Shown in pieces: positions 1 to 5,435 of a stretch of DNA of 6,004 nt (positions are counted from its first letter, which is position 1; each line of letters begins with the position of its first letter). Source of the stretch: Chloroflexota bacterium (lineage in GTDB: Bacteria > Chloroflexota > Dehalococcoidia > Plut-88900). Made by a program: the position numbers and the translations under genes. Location of the stretch: contig JADFJI010000151.1 of NCBI GenBank assembly GCA_022566235.1, positions 1-6,004 on the forward strand. The letters run 5' to 3'. Below the pieces are notes generated by a model. That model was not told the DNA's origin and did no database searches. It saw nothing but the letters and a program-made list of their open reading frames with translations.

Positions 1-619
1 AAAGCTCGCGGCTGGCGTATGCGGGCGAAAAGGGCATGGCCCAGGCCTGCACTCTGCCCTCCAGGCGGCCATTGTAATCGCGGATGGTCTGCTCCATGGT
101 GGCGATGGCCTGGTCGGTGGAAGAAACCGGCACGTTGATGGGATTGGGTTGGTCCGCAACGTGGGACCCCACGATGATCCGGCACCCGGATTCCTGGTAG
201 GCCTGCAAGCAGGCGTCAAGGTATTTGGTGCTGCCCGGGTCCAGGAAGCAAGTGGTCCCGTACTTCAAAAGCTCGGTGATGGCCAACAGGGAGGTAAGGT
301 ACTCCTCTTCCTCGGTCATGGCCCCCTGGAGTTTGAACACGTTGGGCAGATACTCCGGGCCCAGGTCGTCGGGGAAGATGCCACGGGTGGCGTGGGCGTA
401 GCTGATGTGCATGTGGCCGTTGCAAAATCCGGGCGTCACCACCATCTCCCGCCCGTCGATGACCCTGTCGGCGGGCACCCCCGCCAGGTCCGAGGCCTTG
501 CCTACCCTGGTGATCCTTTGGCCTTCGATCAGAACTGAGCCATCACGTATGATCCTTCGCTGGGGGTCCAGGGTCAGGATGAATTTAGCGCCATCTATTT
601 TAAGGGTGGAAGAAGGCAT
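1..619 (-). CDS. Amidohydrolase/deaminase-family metal-dependent hydrolase, N-terminal part (runs off left edge)
   Basis: The 206 residues seen here start MPSSTLKIDG at position 619 and stay open to base 1, so the C-terminal half is missing from the window. They show the N-terminal beta-sandwich typical of the TRZ/ATZ and MTA/SAH-deaminase branch of the amidohydrolase superfamily (residues 5-62, with VLIEGQRITRVG). The metal-binding signature TPGFCNGHMHIS follows, with H69 and H71 as the HxH pair, then LLKYGTTCFLDPGS at about 118-130, where deaminases usually have GTTxFxDM. Known members hydrolyse C-N bonds of purines, triazines, imidazolones or related rings in the cytoplasm; the substrate here is unknown. 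The later metal ligands and catalytic Asp would lie past the left edge. The gene starts 7 nt after the CoA ligase stop, so it is probably the third gene of that operon. The start is supported by GGGGAG 11 nt upstream, a slightly long spacing. Confidence 0.85.
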   Translation of the reverse strand, partial: MPSSTLKIDGAKFILTLDPQRRIIRDGSVLIEGQRITRVGKASDLAGVPADRVIDGREMVVTPGFCNGHMHISYAHATRGIFPDDLGPEYLPNVFKLQGAMTEEEEYLTSLLAITELLKYGTTCFLDPGSTKYLDACLQAYQESGCRIIVGSHVADQPNPINVPVSSTDQAIATMEQTIRDYNGRLEGRVQAWAMPFSPAYASREL

Positions 620-626
620 ATCGTTC

Positions 627-2213
627 TTATCTCCCCGCGCGCTCTTTCTCCCTGTCCATCAGCACCCTGCGCAATATCTTTCCCGAGGGGCTCTTGGGGA
701 TCTGATCGATGAACTCCACCTCTCTGATCTTCTTGAAGCCCGCTACGCGACTCGCGACGAAGGACATGATCTCCTCGGCGGTCAGGTCCGGGCCCTTGGC
801 CACCACGTAGGCCTTAGGCAGCTCTCCCGCCTCGACATCGGGCTTACCGACCACGGCCACGTCCAAGACCTGGGGATGCTCCAGCAGCAGGGCCTCCATC
901 TCGGCCGGCGCAACCTGGAACCCCTTGTACTTGATCAGTTCCTTCTTCCGGTCGACGATGTAAACGTAGCCCTCCTCGTCCATCCGGGCCAGGTCTCCGG
1001 TGTATAGCCAGCCGTCCTTGATGGTCTCGGCGGTCTCCTCGGGGTTCATCCAGTACCCCTTCATTACCTGAGGCCCCTTGATGAGCAGCTCTCCCACCTC
1101 TCCCCTTGGAAGTTCTCGTTCCCCGTCCTCAGAGTCGACCACCTTCTCCTCTGTGTCGGCCAGGGCAGGGCCGATGGACCCGCTGCGACGGCGCTCCGGC
1201 TCGAGGTAATCGAGGTTGGTTATCGGCGATGTCTCCGTCAGGCCATAGCCCTGGATGGTGGGGATGCCGGTGAGTCCCTCCAGGCGTTGCTGGAGCTCTT
1301 CCGACAGGGGCGCGGCGCCGGAGAGGCAGAGCCGCATAGCGGAGAGGTCGTACTTCTCGATGTCCGGGACCTGGGTAATGAGCAGGACCACAGGCGGAAC
1401 GGTGACGAGCATGGTCACCCGGTGGCGGGAGCACAGGGCGAGGAACTGCTCCATGTCGAAGCGGGCCATGTGCACCTGGGTAGCCCCCGATGCGATGGCC
1501 CCGTTCATCAGGATCGTCATCCCGTAGCTGTGGAATAGGGGTAGGTGGACCAGGACGACGTCCTCCTCCCTCATGACCGAGGCCTCCCCGGGCCGGTTGA
1601 GGAACTGTTCCAGGTTGCTGGACAGGTTGAAGTGGGTGAGCATTACGCCCTTGGGAAGGCCCGTGGTGCCACTGGAGGAGGGTAGGACGGCCAGGTCCTC
1701 CCTGGGGTCGATACTAACCCGGGGAGGTTCAGGCCTGTGTTTGGACAGAAGCTCTTCCAGGGATAGGTCGACGCCGCTGGCCTCGCCGATGACGATCACG
1801 GTCTCGAGCTCCGGGAGCTCGCTTCTGGCGGCCTGGACCACGGGAAGCAATGCCTGGTGCGCGATAATCACCTTCGCCCCGGCGTTTCCAAGCTGGTGGG
1901 CCAGCTCCCTTTCACGATATGCTGCGTTTACCGGAGTGACCGTGGCTCCGGTCTTGATTATCCCGAAGAAACCGATGATGAACTCGGCGCAGTTGGGGGC
2001 GAAAAGGCCCACGCGGTCGGCTTTCTCCACCCCTAAACCCGCCAGGGCCGCGGCGAGCCTGTCGCTCTTCTCATCGAGCTGGCTGAAGGTGAACTCACGC
2101 TCGCCGTCGATCACCGCTACCTTCTGGGGCAGGCGGCTGGCGGTCTGCCTCAGCACCTCCCAGAGGGGGTATACCTTGTATGGCGCGATAGACGTGCGTG
2201 TTCCTGGGGGCAT
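627..2213 (-). CDS. AMP-forming acyl-CoA synthetase (4CL/FadD-like, ANL superfamily)
   Basis: This is a complete 528-residue adenylate-forming enzyme, a normal length for 4-coumarate:CoA ligases and fatty acyl-CoA ligases. It activates a carboxylic acid with ATP to an acyl-AMP, then transfers it to CoA in the cytoplasm. Numbered from the preferred start, it has the phosphate-binding loop SSSGTTGLPKGV (179-190), the A5 motif QGYGLTETSP (321-330) and YTGD with D407. The hinge segment DRKKELIKYKGFQVAPAE (421-438) follows, then the C-terminal catalytic lysine K512 in PKSPSGKILRR. The segment KGFQVAPAE is typical of the 4CL/luciferase-like clade, but the substrate cannot be deduced. The start is set at 2213 (MPPGTR) because AGGAGA lies 5 nt upstream. 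An in-frame ATG at 2285 would add 24 polar, unconserved-looking residues and has no Shine-Dalgarno sequence. It is the second gene after the threonine-synthase-like gene and just ahead of the amidohydrolase. Confidence 0.93.
   Translation of the reverse strand: MPPGTRTSIAPYKVYPLWEVLRQTASRLPQKVAVIDGEREFTFSQLDEKSDRLAAALAGLGVEKADRVGLFAPNCAEFIIGFFGIIKTGATVTPVNAAYRERELAHQLGNAGAKVIIAHQALLPVVQAARSELPELETVIVIGEASGVDLSLEELLSKHRPEPPRVSIDPREDLAVLPSSSGTTGLPKGVMLTHFNLSSNLEQFLNRPGEASVMREEDVVLVHLPLFHSYGMTILMNGAIASGATQVHMARFDMEQFLALCSRHRVTMLVTVPPVVLLITQVPDIEKYDLSAMRLCLSGAAPLSEELQQRLEGLTGIPTIQGYGLTETSPITNLDYLEPERRRSGSIGPALADTEEKVVDSEDGERELPRGEVGELLIKGPQVMKGYWMNPEETAETIKDGWLYTGDLARMDEEGYVYIVDRKKELIKYKGFQVAPAEMEALLLEHPQVLDVAVVGKPDVEAGELPKAYVVAKGPDLTAEEIMSFVASRVAGFKKIREVEFIDQIPKSPSGKILRRVLMDREKERAGR
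631..636 (-). promoter_or_regulatory. Ribosome binding site of the amidohydrolase, inside the end of the ligase gene
   Basis: On the minus strand GGGGAG lies in the last two sense codons of the ligase, directly before its TAA stop (627-629) and 11 nt before the ATG at 619. A ribosome finishing the ligase would cover this site, which suggests translational coupling of the two genes. Confidence 0.5.
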
Positions 2214-2218
2214 TCTTC

Positions 2219-2224
2219 TCTCCT
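2219..2224 (-). promoter_or_regulatory. Ribosome binding site that decides the acyl-CoA synthetase start
   Basis: AGGAGA on the minus strand is 5 nt upstream of the ATG at 2213-2211. The longer in-frame candidate ATG at 2285 is preceded by the T/G-rich GCTGATCTGGTGTATT with no purine-rich site. This makes the shorter 528-residue product the better call and leaves a 91-nt gap after the upstream gene. Confidence 0.7.
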
Positions 2225-2304
2225 GTTCAGTCCTGAGTTCCCGTCGCTCGAGGGTTATGTCATGTCCCTGACTTTGGGAGGCCATAATACACCAGATCAG
2301 CAGC

Positions 2305-3438
2305 CTATAAGGGAGGCACGTCCTTAAGGCCGAAACCGGTTACCGGGATCAGCACCGTGTCACCCTTCTGGATGGCGCCCGTCTCCATCAGCGCCTCGAG
2401 TCCGGCGAAGGCGGCGGCAGAGGTGGGCTCGCAGTAGACCCCTTCCCTCTCGGCCAGCAACCTCTGCCATCGCAGGATCGCAGGGTCGGCGACGGCCACG
2501 GCTGTACCCTGAGTGGACCGAAGGACATGCAGCACCTCTTGCTTTCTGGGAGGGTCGCCCACGGAGATACCCCCGGCGATGGTCCGGGCCCCCGGGCCTG
2601 GGGCCCAATCGATTTCCTGGCAGGCCGCTACGATGGGCATTACGGCCTCAGCCTGTACCGGGTGAAGCCTAGGAAGGGTGGCGACCCGCCCCGCCATTTG
2701 CAGCTCCTGAAAGCCCTTCCAGGTGCCTATGAAAAGGGAGCCGTTGCCCACGGGCATGACCATGTGTTGCGGGAGATCGGGCCCGAACTGGGCCGAGACC
2801 TCATAGGCAAAGGCCTTGGTCCCCTCGATGAAGTAGGGGCTCAGATTGTGAGATGCGTACACCAGTGAGTTCTCGCTACAGAATTCCTCTGCAGCCTGGG
2901 AGGCCGCTTCCCTGGGGCCTTCTATCAGGTGGGTCTCGGCACCGTAAACCCTGATCTGCTGGATCTTGGCCGCCGGGGCGCTGGCCGGCACGAAGATGTG
3001 GGCCTTGATCCCGCTCCGAGCGGCATAGGCGGCGATGGATGCCCCGGCGTTTCCCGAGGAGTCCTCCACGATCTCATCCACCCCCAGCTCTTTCGCCATG
3101 GATAGCATGATGGCGGTGCCCCGGTCCTTGAAAGAGCCGGTCGGGTTTATGAACTCCAGCTTGGCGTGCAACTTCGCCAGCCCGAGAATCTCGCCCACCG
3201 CGGACAACGCTACGCAGGGAGTGTTGCCCTCGCCCAGTGATACGAAGGAGCTGGGATAGCGAATGGGCAATGGTATGGGGCTCCCGACCCAGCCGGGTGG
3301 CTGGGGCCCGGCTCGGGCCTGGCCCCCCAGGGGGTATTCTACGATCAGCGGCGATTTGCACTCACCACATCGCAAAGCAGCCATATCCAGGGGATAGGAG
3401 GCCCGGCACCTGGTGCATTTCAAGAGCGTTTGAGGCAT
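2305..3438 (-). CDS. Threonine-synthase-like PLP-dependent enzyme (fold type II)
   Basis: A 377-residue enzyme with an N-terminal zinc-ribbon-like segment (C8-x2-C11 and C24-x2-C27), as in many archaeal/bacterial threonine synthases. The fold type II PLP core follows, with INPTGSFKDRG and K104 as the expected Schiff-base lysine. Next come EDSSGNAGAS (125-134), the phosphate-cradle-like PVGNGS (229-234), EPTSAAA (337-343) and the C-terminal TGFGLKD (367-373), which matches the family's TGxGLKD ending. Threonine synthase converts O-phosphohomoserine to threonine and phosphate. However, the substrate loop reads SSGNAGAS rather than the usual STGNTSAS, so it may be a paralogue acting on another O-substituted or beta-substituted amino acid. 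No homoserine kinase or other threonine gene is nearby; it leads an apparent operon with a CoA ligase and an amidohydrolase. The start ATG at 3438 has only a weak Shine-Dalgarno sequence (AGG/CAGGGA). I am confident in the superfamily and moderately confident in the threonine synthase label. Confidence 0.88.
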   Translation of the reverse strand: MPQTLLKCTRCRASYPLDMAALRCGECKSPLIVEYPLGGQARAGPQPPGWVGSPIPLPIRYPSSFVSLGEGNTPCVALSAVGEILGLAKLHAKLEFINPTGSFKDRGTAIMLSMAKELGVDEIVEDSSGNAGASIAAYAARSGIKAHIFVPASAPAAKIQQIRVYGAETHLIEGPREAASQAAEEFCSENSLVYASHNLSPYFIEGTKAFAYEVSAQFGPDLPQHMVMPVGNGSLFIGTWKGFQELQMAGRVATLPRLHPVQAEAVMPIVAACQEIDWAPGPGARTIAGGISVGDPPRKQEVLHVLRSTQGTAVAVADPAILRWQRLLAEREGVYCEPTSAAAFAGLEALMETGAIQKGDTVLIPVTGFGLKDVPPL

Positions 3439-3515
3439 TCCCTGAACCTATCTTGTTTCTTCGCTGCACACCAATGGAATGCGGCAGCACGAAACGGTGA
3501 TATTTGCCTTCAAAC

Positions 3516-3543
3516 ATTATATGGGAATGTGGATGATGCACAA
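3516..3543 (-). promoter_or_regulatory. Putative sigma70-type promoter for the threonine-synthase-like operon
   Basis: Reading the minus strand, a perfect TATAAT occupies 3521-3516. The best -35 candidate, TTGTGC at 3543-3538, is 16 nt away and matches only the first three consensus bases. Transcription would start near 3509, giving a 5' leader of about 70 nt before the ATG at 3438. The -10 match is strong and well placed; the -35 is weak, so an activator could be needed. Confidence 0.45.
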
Positions 3544-3725
3544 AAGGGAAAGGGCCACTCCAAATTGGCAGACTGGATCATTCCCAGGTTGCGCGACTGG
3601 CGTGTGCTCCGCTAGTATGTCTCCGATCGTCGCGCCCGGGGCCGAAACGAAAAAGACCCTGCATGGCCGTCGGTACATTTGTGCCTTATGCGAGTGTTTA
3701 ATGACAGTTTCGACCATCCCCCTGC

Positions 3726-3749
3726 CCCCCTTCCTGGCCAGGAAGGGGG
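3726..3749. repeat. Perfect 24-bp palindrome (hairpin 1 of the cluster)
   Basis: The twelve bases from 3726 (CCCCCTTCCTGG) are followed at once by their exact reverse complement, ending at 3749 (CCAGGAAGGGGG). As DNA this is a cruciform-capable palindrome; as RNA it would be a long stem with essentially no loop room. It is 7-8 nt ahead of a second hairpin. There is no T-tract, so it is not a classical intrinsic terminator. Confidence 0.85.
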
Positions 3750-3757
3750 AAGAAATT

Positions 3758-3782
3758 GGGTTTGGGGGTGTCCCCCAAACCC
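3758..3782. repeat. 11-bp stem-loop with TGT loop (hairpin 2 of the cluster)
   Basis: GGGTTTGGGGG (3758-3768) pairs perfectly with CCCCCAAACCC (3772-3782) across the three-base loop TGT. The stem is followed directly by more C/G-rich sequence and not by a T-run. Confidence 0.85.
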
Positions 3783-3785
3783 CCG

Positions 3786-3808
3786 GCAAAGGGGCTCTGC
3801 CCCTCTGC
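3786..3808. repeat. Third stem-loop of the cluster
   Basis: AGGGGC (3790-3795) pairs with GCCCCT (3799-3804) around a TCT loop. An outer GCA (3786-3788) and TGC (3806-3808) extend the stem across a single A/C mismatch. With the two hairpins to its left it makes a compact three-stem unit within about 83 nt. Confidence 0.65.
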
Positions 3809-3815
3809 ATTTCCC
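3794..3815 (+). repeat. 22-nt imperfect direct repeat, copy A
   Basis: Matches 3988-4009 at 19 of 22 positions (core GCTCTG-CCCTCTGC-TTCCC). It overlaps the right half of the third hairpin, suggesting that it is the edge of a repeat element present twice in this intergenic region. Confidence 0.6.
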
Positions 3816-3941
3816 ACTTTATTGGGCTTATTAGACGGCCTAGGACATCCCCTGCAAGGGAGAACGAAATGAGACAATTCTGGTGGGTTTCCGCTTCGAG
3901 AAGGGTCAGGACAGGCAGGACAGGTCCCAGACCAGCGGCAT

Positions 3942-3985
3942 GGTTCGACAAGTCCCGAGTATCGGGGCAAGCTCACCACGAGCGG
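3942..3985 (+). repeat. REP-like motif interrupted by a small palindrome flanked by CAAG repeats
   Basis: GGTTCGACAAG is followed by TCCCGAGTATCGGGG (3953-3967), then CAAGCTCACCACGAGCGG. The inserted 15 nt form a hairpin (CCCGA/TCGGG with a GTA loop). They lie between two CAAG tetranucleotides (3949-3952 and 3968-3971). Removing the palindrome and one CAAG restores GGTTCGACAAGCTCACCACG, a phrase I recall as a dispersed intergenic repeat in some bacterial genomes; that recollection is unverified. Confidence 0.45.
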
Positions 3986-3987
3986 GA

Positions 3988-4009
3988 GCTCTGACCCTCT
4001 GCGCTTCCC
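3988..4009 (+). repeat. 22-nt imperfect direct repeat, copy B
   Basis: Second copy of the sequence at 3794-3815, offset by 194 nt, differing at three positions (3994, 4003 and 4004). In this copy the hairpin partner to its left is not preserved. CTGACCCT at 3991-3998 is instead the reverse complement of AGGGTCAG at 3902-3909, so the 97-nt segment between them has 8-bp inverted ends. Confidence 0.55.
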
Positions 4010-4032
4010 CAATGGAGAAGTTGTATCTGGCG

Positions 4033-4061
4033 TTGACAACCAGTGGGGAGATTCCTACCAT
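4033..4061 (+). promoter_or_regulatory. Sigma70-type promoter for the ACMSD-like hydrolase
   Basis: A perfect TTGACA (4033-4038) is followed after exactly 17 nt by TACCAT (4056-4061, four of six consensus bases). The start point would be near 4068, giving a leader of about 73 nt. The position fits the only downstream plus-strand gene, at 4142. Confidence 0.6.
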
Positions 4062-4127
4062 AGGCTTCAACCAACAGACTCTCGGGTCTCTCCGGTGGGG
4101 GCCTCTAAGGAGGGACTCGAAATTCTC

Positions 4128-4133
4128 AGGAGG
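4128..4133 (+). promoter_or_regulatory. Strong ribosome binding site of the ACMSD-like hydrolase
   Basis: AGGAGG ends 8 nt before the ATG at 4142, an ideal arrangement that fixes the start. A second AAGGAGGG lies upstream at 4107-4114 without any start codon at proper spacing, so it is probably a standby or chance site. Confidence 0.75.
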
Positions 4134-4141
4134 GGTGCCTC

Positions 4142-5278
4142 ATGACCAGCAGGGTGATAGACGCCGACAGCCACATCCTCGAGCCCGGCGACCTGTGGGC
4201 CAACTATTTGGAGCCCCGGTATCGGGGCCGGGCCATGTGCATAAAGAAGGACGACCAGGGGCTGGAGTACCTGGAGGTCGATGGCAAGCCGGCCACGGGT
4301 GTCAGGGGTGGGATGCTGTCCAACATCGCGGGCTCGGGGCGCAATGACCTGGAGCACTTCCTGACCCCAGGGGCGGTGCCTTACGATGAGGCCAGAGAGA
4401 TGGCTCCTCCGGCCAGGGACCCCCACGAGCGTGCCAGGTGGCTGGACCGCGAGGGGGTCGATGCAACGCTCCTGTACCCATCGCTCGGGTTGGACTGGAC
4501 CCAGGACTGCCGGGACCCCGAGCTTGCGGCTGCGTACACCCGGGCCTACAACAACTGGTTACACGACTTCTGCGCCGACTACCCGGACCGCCTGTTGGCC
4601 GTGGCCCACATCTCTCTACTCGATGTGAAGGAGGGGGTGAAGGAGTTGAAGCGCACCGCCGATCTGGGCATGAAAGGGGCCTATCCGCCGGTTGTTCCCT
4701 TCAATGGCCCCCCCTACGGCGAGCCGCATTACGACCCGTTCTGGGCCGAGGCCCAGCAGATGGGGATTCCGGTCAGCCTCCACGTCACGGGTAATGTGAA
4801 CGGAGCAGGCGGCAACCTTTATCCCAAGTCTTATGAATCGCCCTTCTGGTGGTTCCTGGTCACGGACATGGGCGACGTGCTGATGGCCTTCACCAGCCTG
4901 TTCCAGGGGGGCCTGTTCGACAGGTTTCCCACCCTTAAACTGGTGGTGGTGGAGACCGGGGCCGGATGGCTCCCATACTGGCTGGATAGGATGGACAGCC
5001 TGTTCAACAAGGTGGGGTTCACCACCCCGATGAAGATGAGGCCCAGCGAATATTTTAGGCGACAGTGCTGGATAGTGTTAGACCCGGACGAGAGCACCGC
5101 GGCCCACACGGTGGAATGCGTGGGCCAGGACCGGTTTCTCTGGGGCTCCGATTACCCACATACCGAAGGCGATGTGGGGGCTCTTGGGGAGCTGAAGGAA
5201 AATATCCGTTCGCTGTCCGATGAGGCCAGGGACATGATACTGGGGGCCAACGCCATCGAGCTCTACGGCCTGGGGTAG
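4142..5278 (+). CDS. Amidohydrolase family 2 (ACMSD-like) metal-dependent hydrolase/decarboxylase
   Basis: A complete 378-residue TIM-barrel protein of the Amidohydro_2 group, whose characterised members include aminocarboxymuconate-semialdehyde decarboxylase, resorcylate decarboxylases and lactonases. The N-terminal motif VIDADSHILEP puts D9 where the first metal His of the usual HxH would be, with H11 kept. Other expected elements are VSLHVTG with H214 and GGLFDRFPTLKLVVVETGAGWLPYWLDRMD (256-285) with E271. FLWGSDYPHTEG follows, with D337 as the catalytic/metal Asp and H340 close by, and the protein ends NAIELYGLG. Length and motif order are normal for the family. It is cytoplasmic, with no signal peptide. 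A strong promoter and ribosome site precede it, and it is divergent from the ligase operon. Whether it hydrolyses or decarboxylates, and on what substrate, cannot be read from the sequence. The other amidohydrolase at the left edge belongs to a different subgroup. Confidence 0.93.
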   Translation: MTSRVIDADSHILEPGDLWANYLEPRYRGRAMCIKKDDQGLEYLEVDGKPATGVRGGMLSNIAGSGRNDLEHFLTPGAVPYDEAREMAPPARDPHERARWLDREGVDATLLYPSLGLDWTQDCRDPELAAAYTRAYNNWLHDFCADYPDRLLAVAHISLLDVKEGVKELKRTADLGMKGAYPPVVPFNGPPYGEPHYDPFWAEAQQMGIPVSLHVTGNVNGAGGNLYPKSYESPFWWFLVTDMGDVLMAFTSLFQGGLFDRFPTLKLVVVETGAGWLPYWLDRMDSLFNKVGFTTPMKMRPSEYFRRQCWIVLDPDESTAAHTVECVGQDRFLWGSDYPHTEGDVGALGELKENIRSLSDEARDMILGANAIELYGLG

Positions 5279-5320
5279 CAGCTAGAAAAGGGGTTCAATC
5301 CAACTCAAAAATGTTCGGAT

Positions 5321-5349
5321 GAGTTATTCGCGGTTGCCGTTGATAACTC
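5321..5349. repeat. Dyad-symmetric sequence at the composition junction
   Basis: GAGTTAT (5321-5327) and ATAACTC (5343-5349) are perfect inverted repeats. Nested inside, spaced 3 nt from each arm, are CGG (5331-5333) and CCG (5337-5339) around TTG. The symmetric layout suits an operator for a dimeric regulator or a small RNA hairpin. No T-tract follows, so a terminator for the hydrolase is unlikely. It lies 43 nt after the hydrolase stop and 86 nt before the next gene. Confidence 0.4.
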
Positions 5350-5384
5350 TAGGTGGCATGCTGGTTTTGTTCTATGCGAGATCG

Positions 5385-5398
5385 CGGGTTATCACCCG
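5385..5398. repeat. Small stem-loop upstream of the right-edge gene
   Basis: CGGGT (5385-5389) pairs with ACCCG (5394-5398) around TATC. The flanking ATC (5381-5383) and GAT (5398-5400) can lengthen the stem if bases bulge. It sits 37 nt before the ATG at 5436, where it could influence translation or be part of an operator; this is inference only. Confidence 0.3.
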
Positions 5399-5435
5399 AT
5401 GTAAATGATGCTTAATCTCACCTACGGGGAAGGTC

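Larger units (their letters stand above)
3439..4141. other. Divergent intergenic region, 703 nt, repeat-bearing and without a convincing gene
   Basis: This region separates the minus-strand operon from the plus-strand hydrolase. It holds promoters at both ends, a cluster of GC-rich hairpins, an interrupted REP-like motif and two diverged copies of a 22-nt sequence. Several overlapping open frames of 110-170 codons cross it on both strands. They run straight through the palindromes, share no recognisable motif and lack convincing ribosome sites, so I do not call them genes. In 3546-3720 I see nothing beyond a minor 5-bp stem (3672-3685). Confidence 0.6.

Noticed and set aside
405..1007. Plus-strand frame of 200 codons across the hydrolase/ligase junction
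   Set aside because: It is antisense to two well-supported genes and shows no family motif.
1573..2271. Plus-strand frame of 232 codons opposite the acyl-CoA synthetase
   Set aside because: It is an antisense shadow of a clearly conserved gene. Its Ser/Arg-rich composition is typical of reverse frames in high-GC DNA.
3726..3804. Hairpin cluster as rho-independent terminators
   Set aside because: No T-tracts follow on either strand, and both neighbouring genes are transcribed away from the site, so there is no upstream transcript to end.
3479..3994. Plus-strand open frame of 171 codons in the intergenic region
   Set aside because: It reads straight through the palindrome cluster, has no convincing ribosome site and no recognisable motif, and begins opposite the leader of the minus-strand operon. 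A chance frame in GC-rich DNA is more likely.
3517..4039. Minus-strand open frames (3517-3951 and 3698-4039) in the same region
   Set aside because: They overlap each other and the plus-strand frame, and their proteins are Pro/Gly/Arg-rich low-complexity products of the hairpins. No start site is supported.
5340..5368. Promoter with TTGATA (5340-5345) for the right-edge gene
   Set aside because: The -35 match is good but no acceptable -10 hexamer is found 15-19 nt downstream, so I do not call it.
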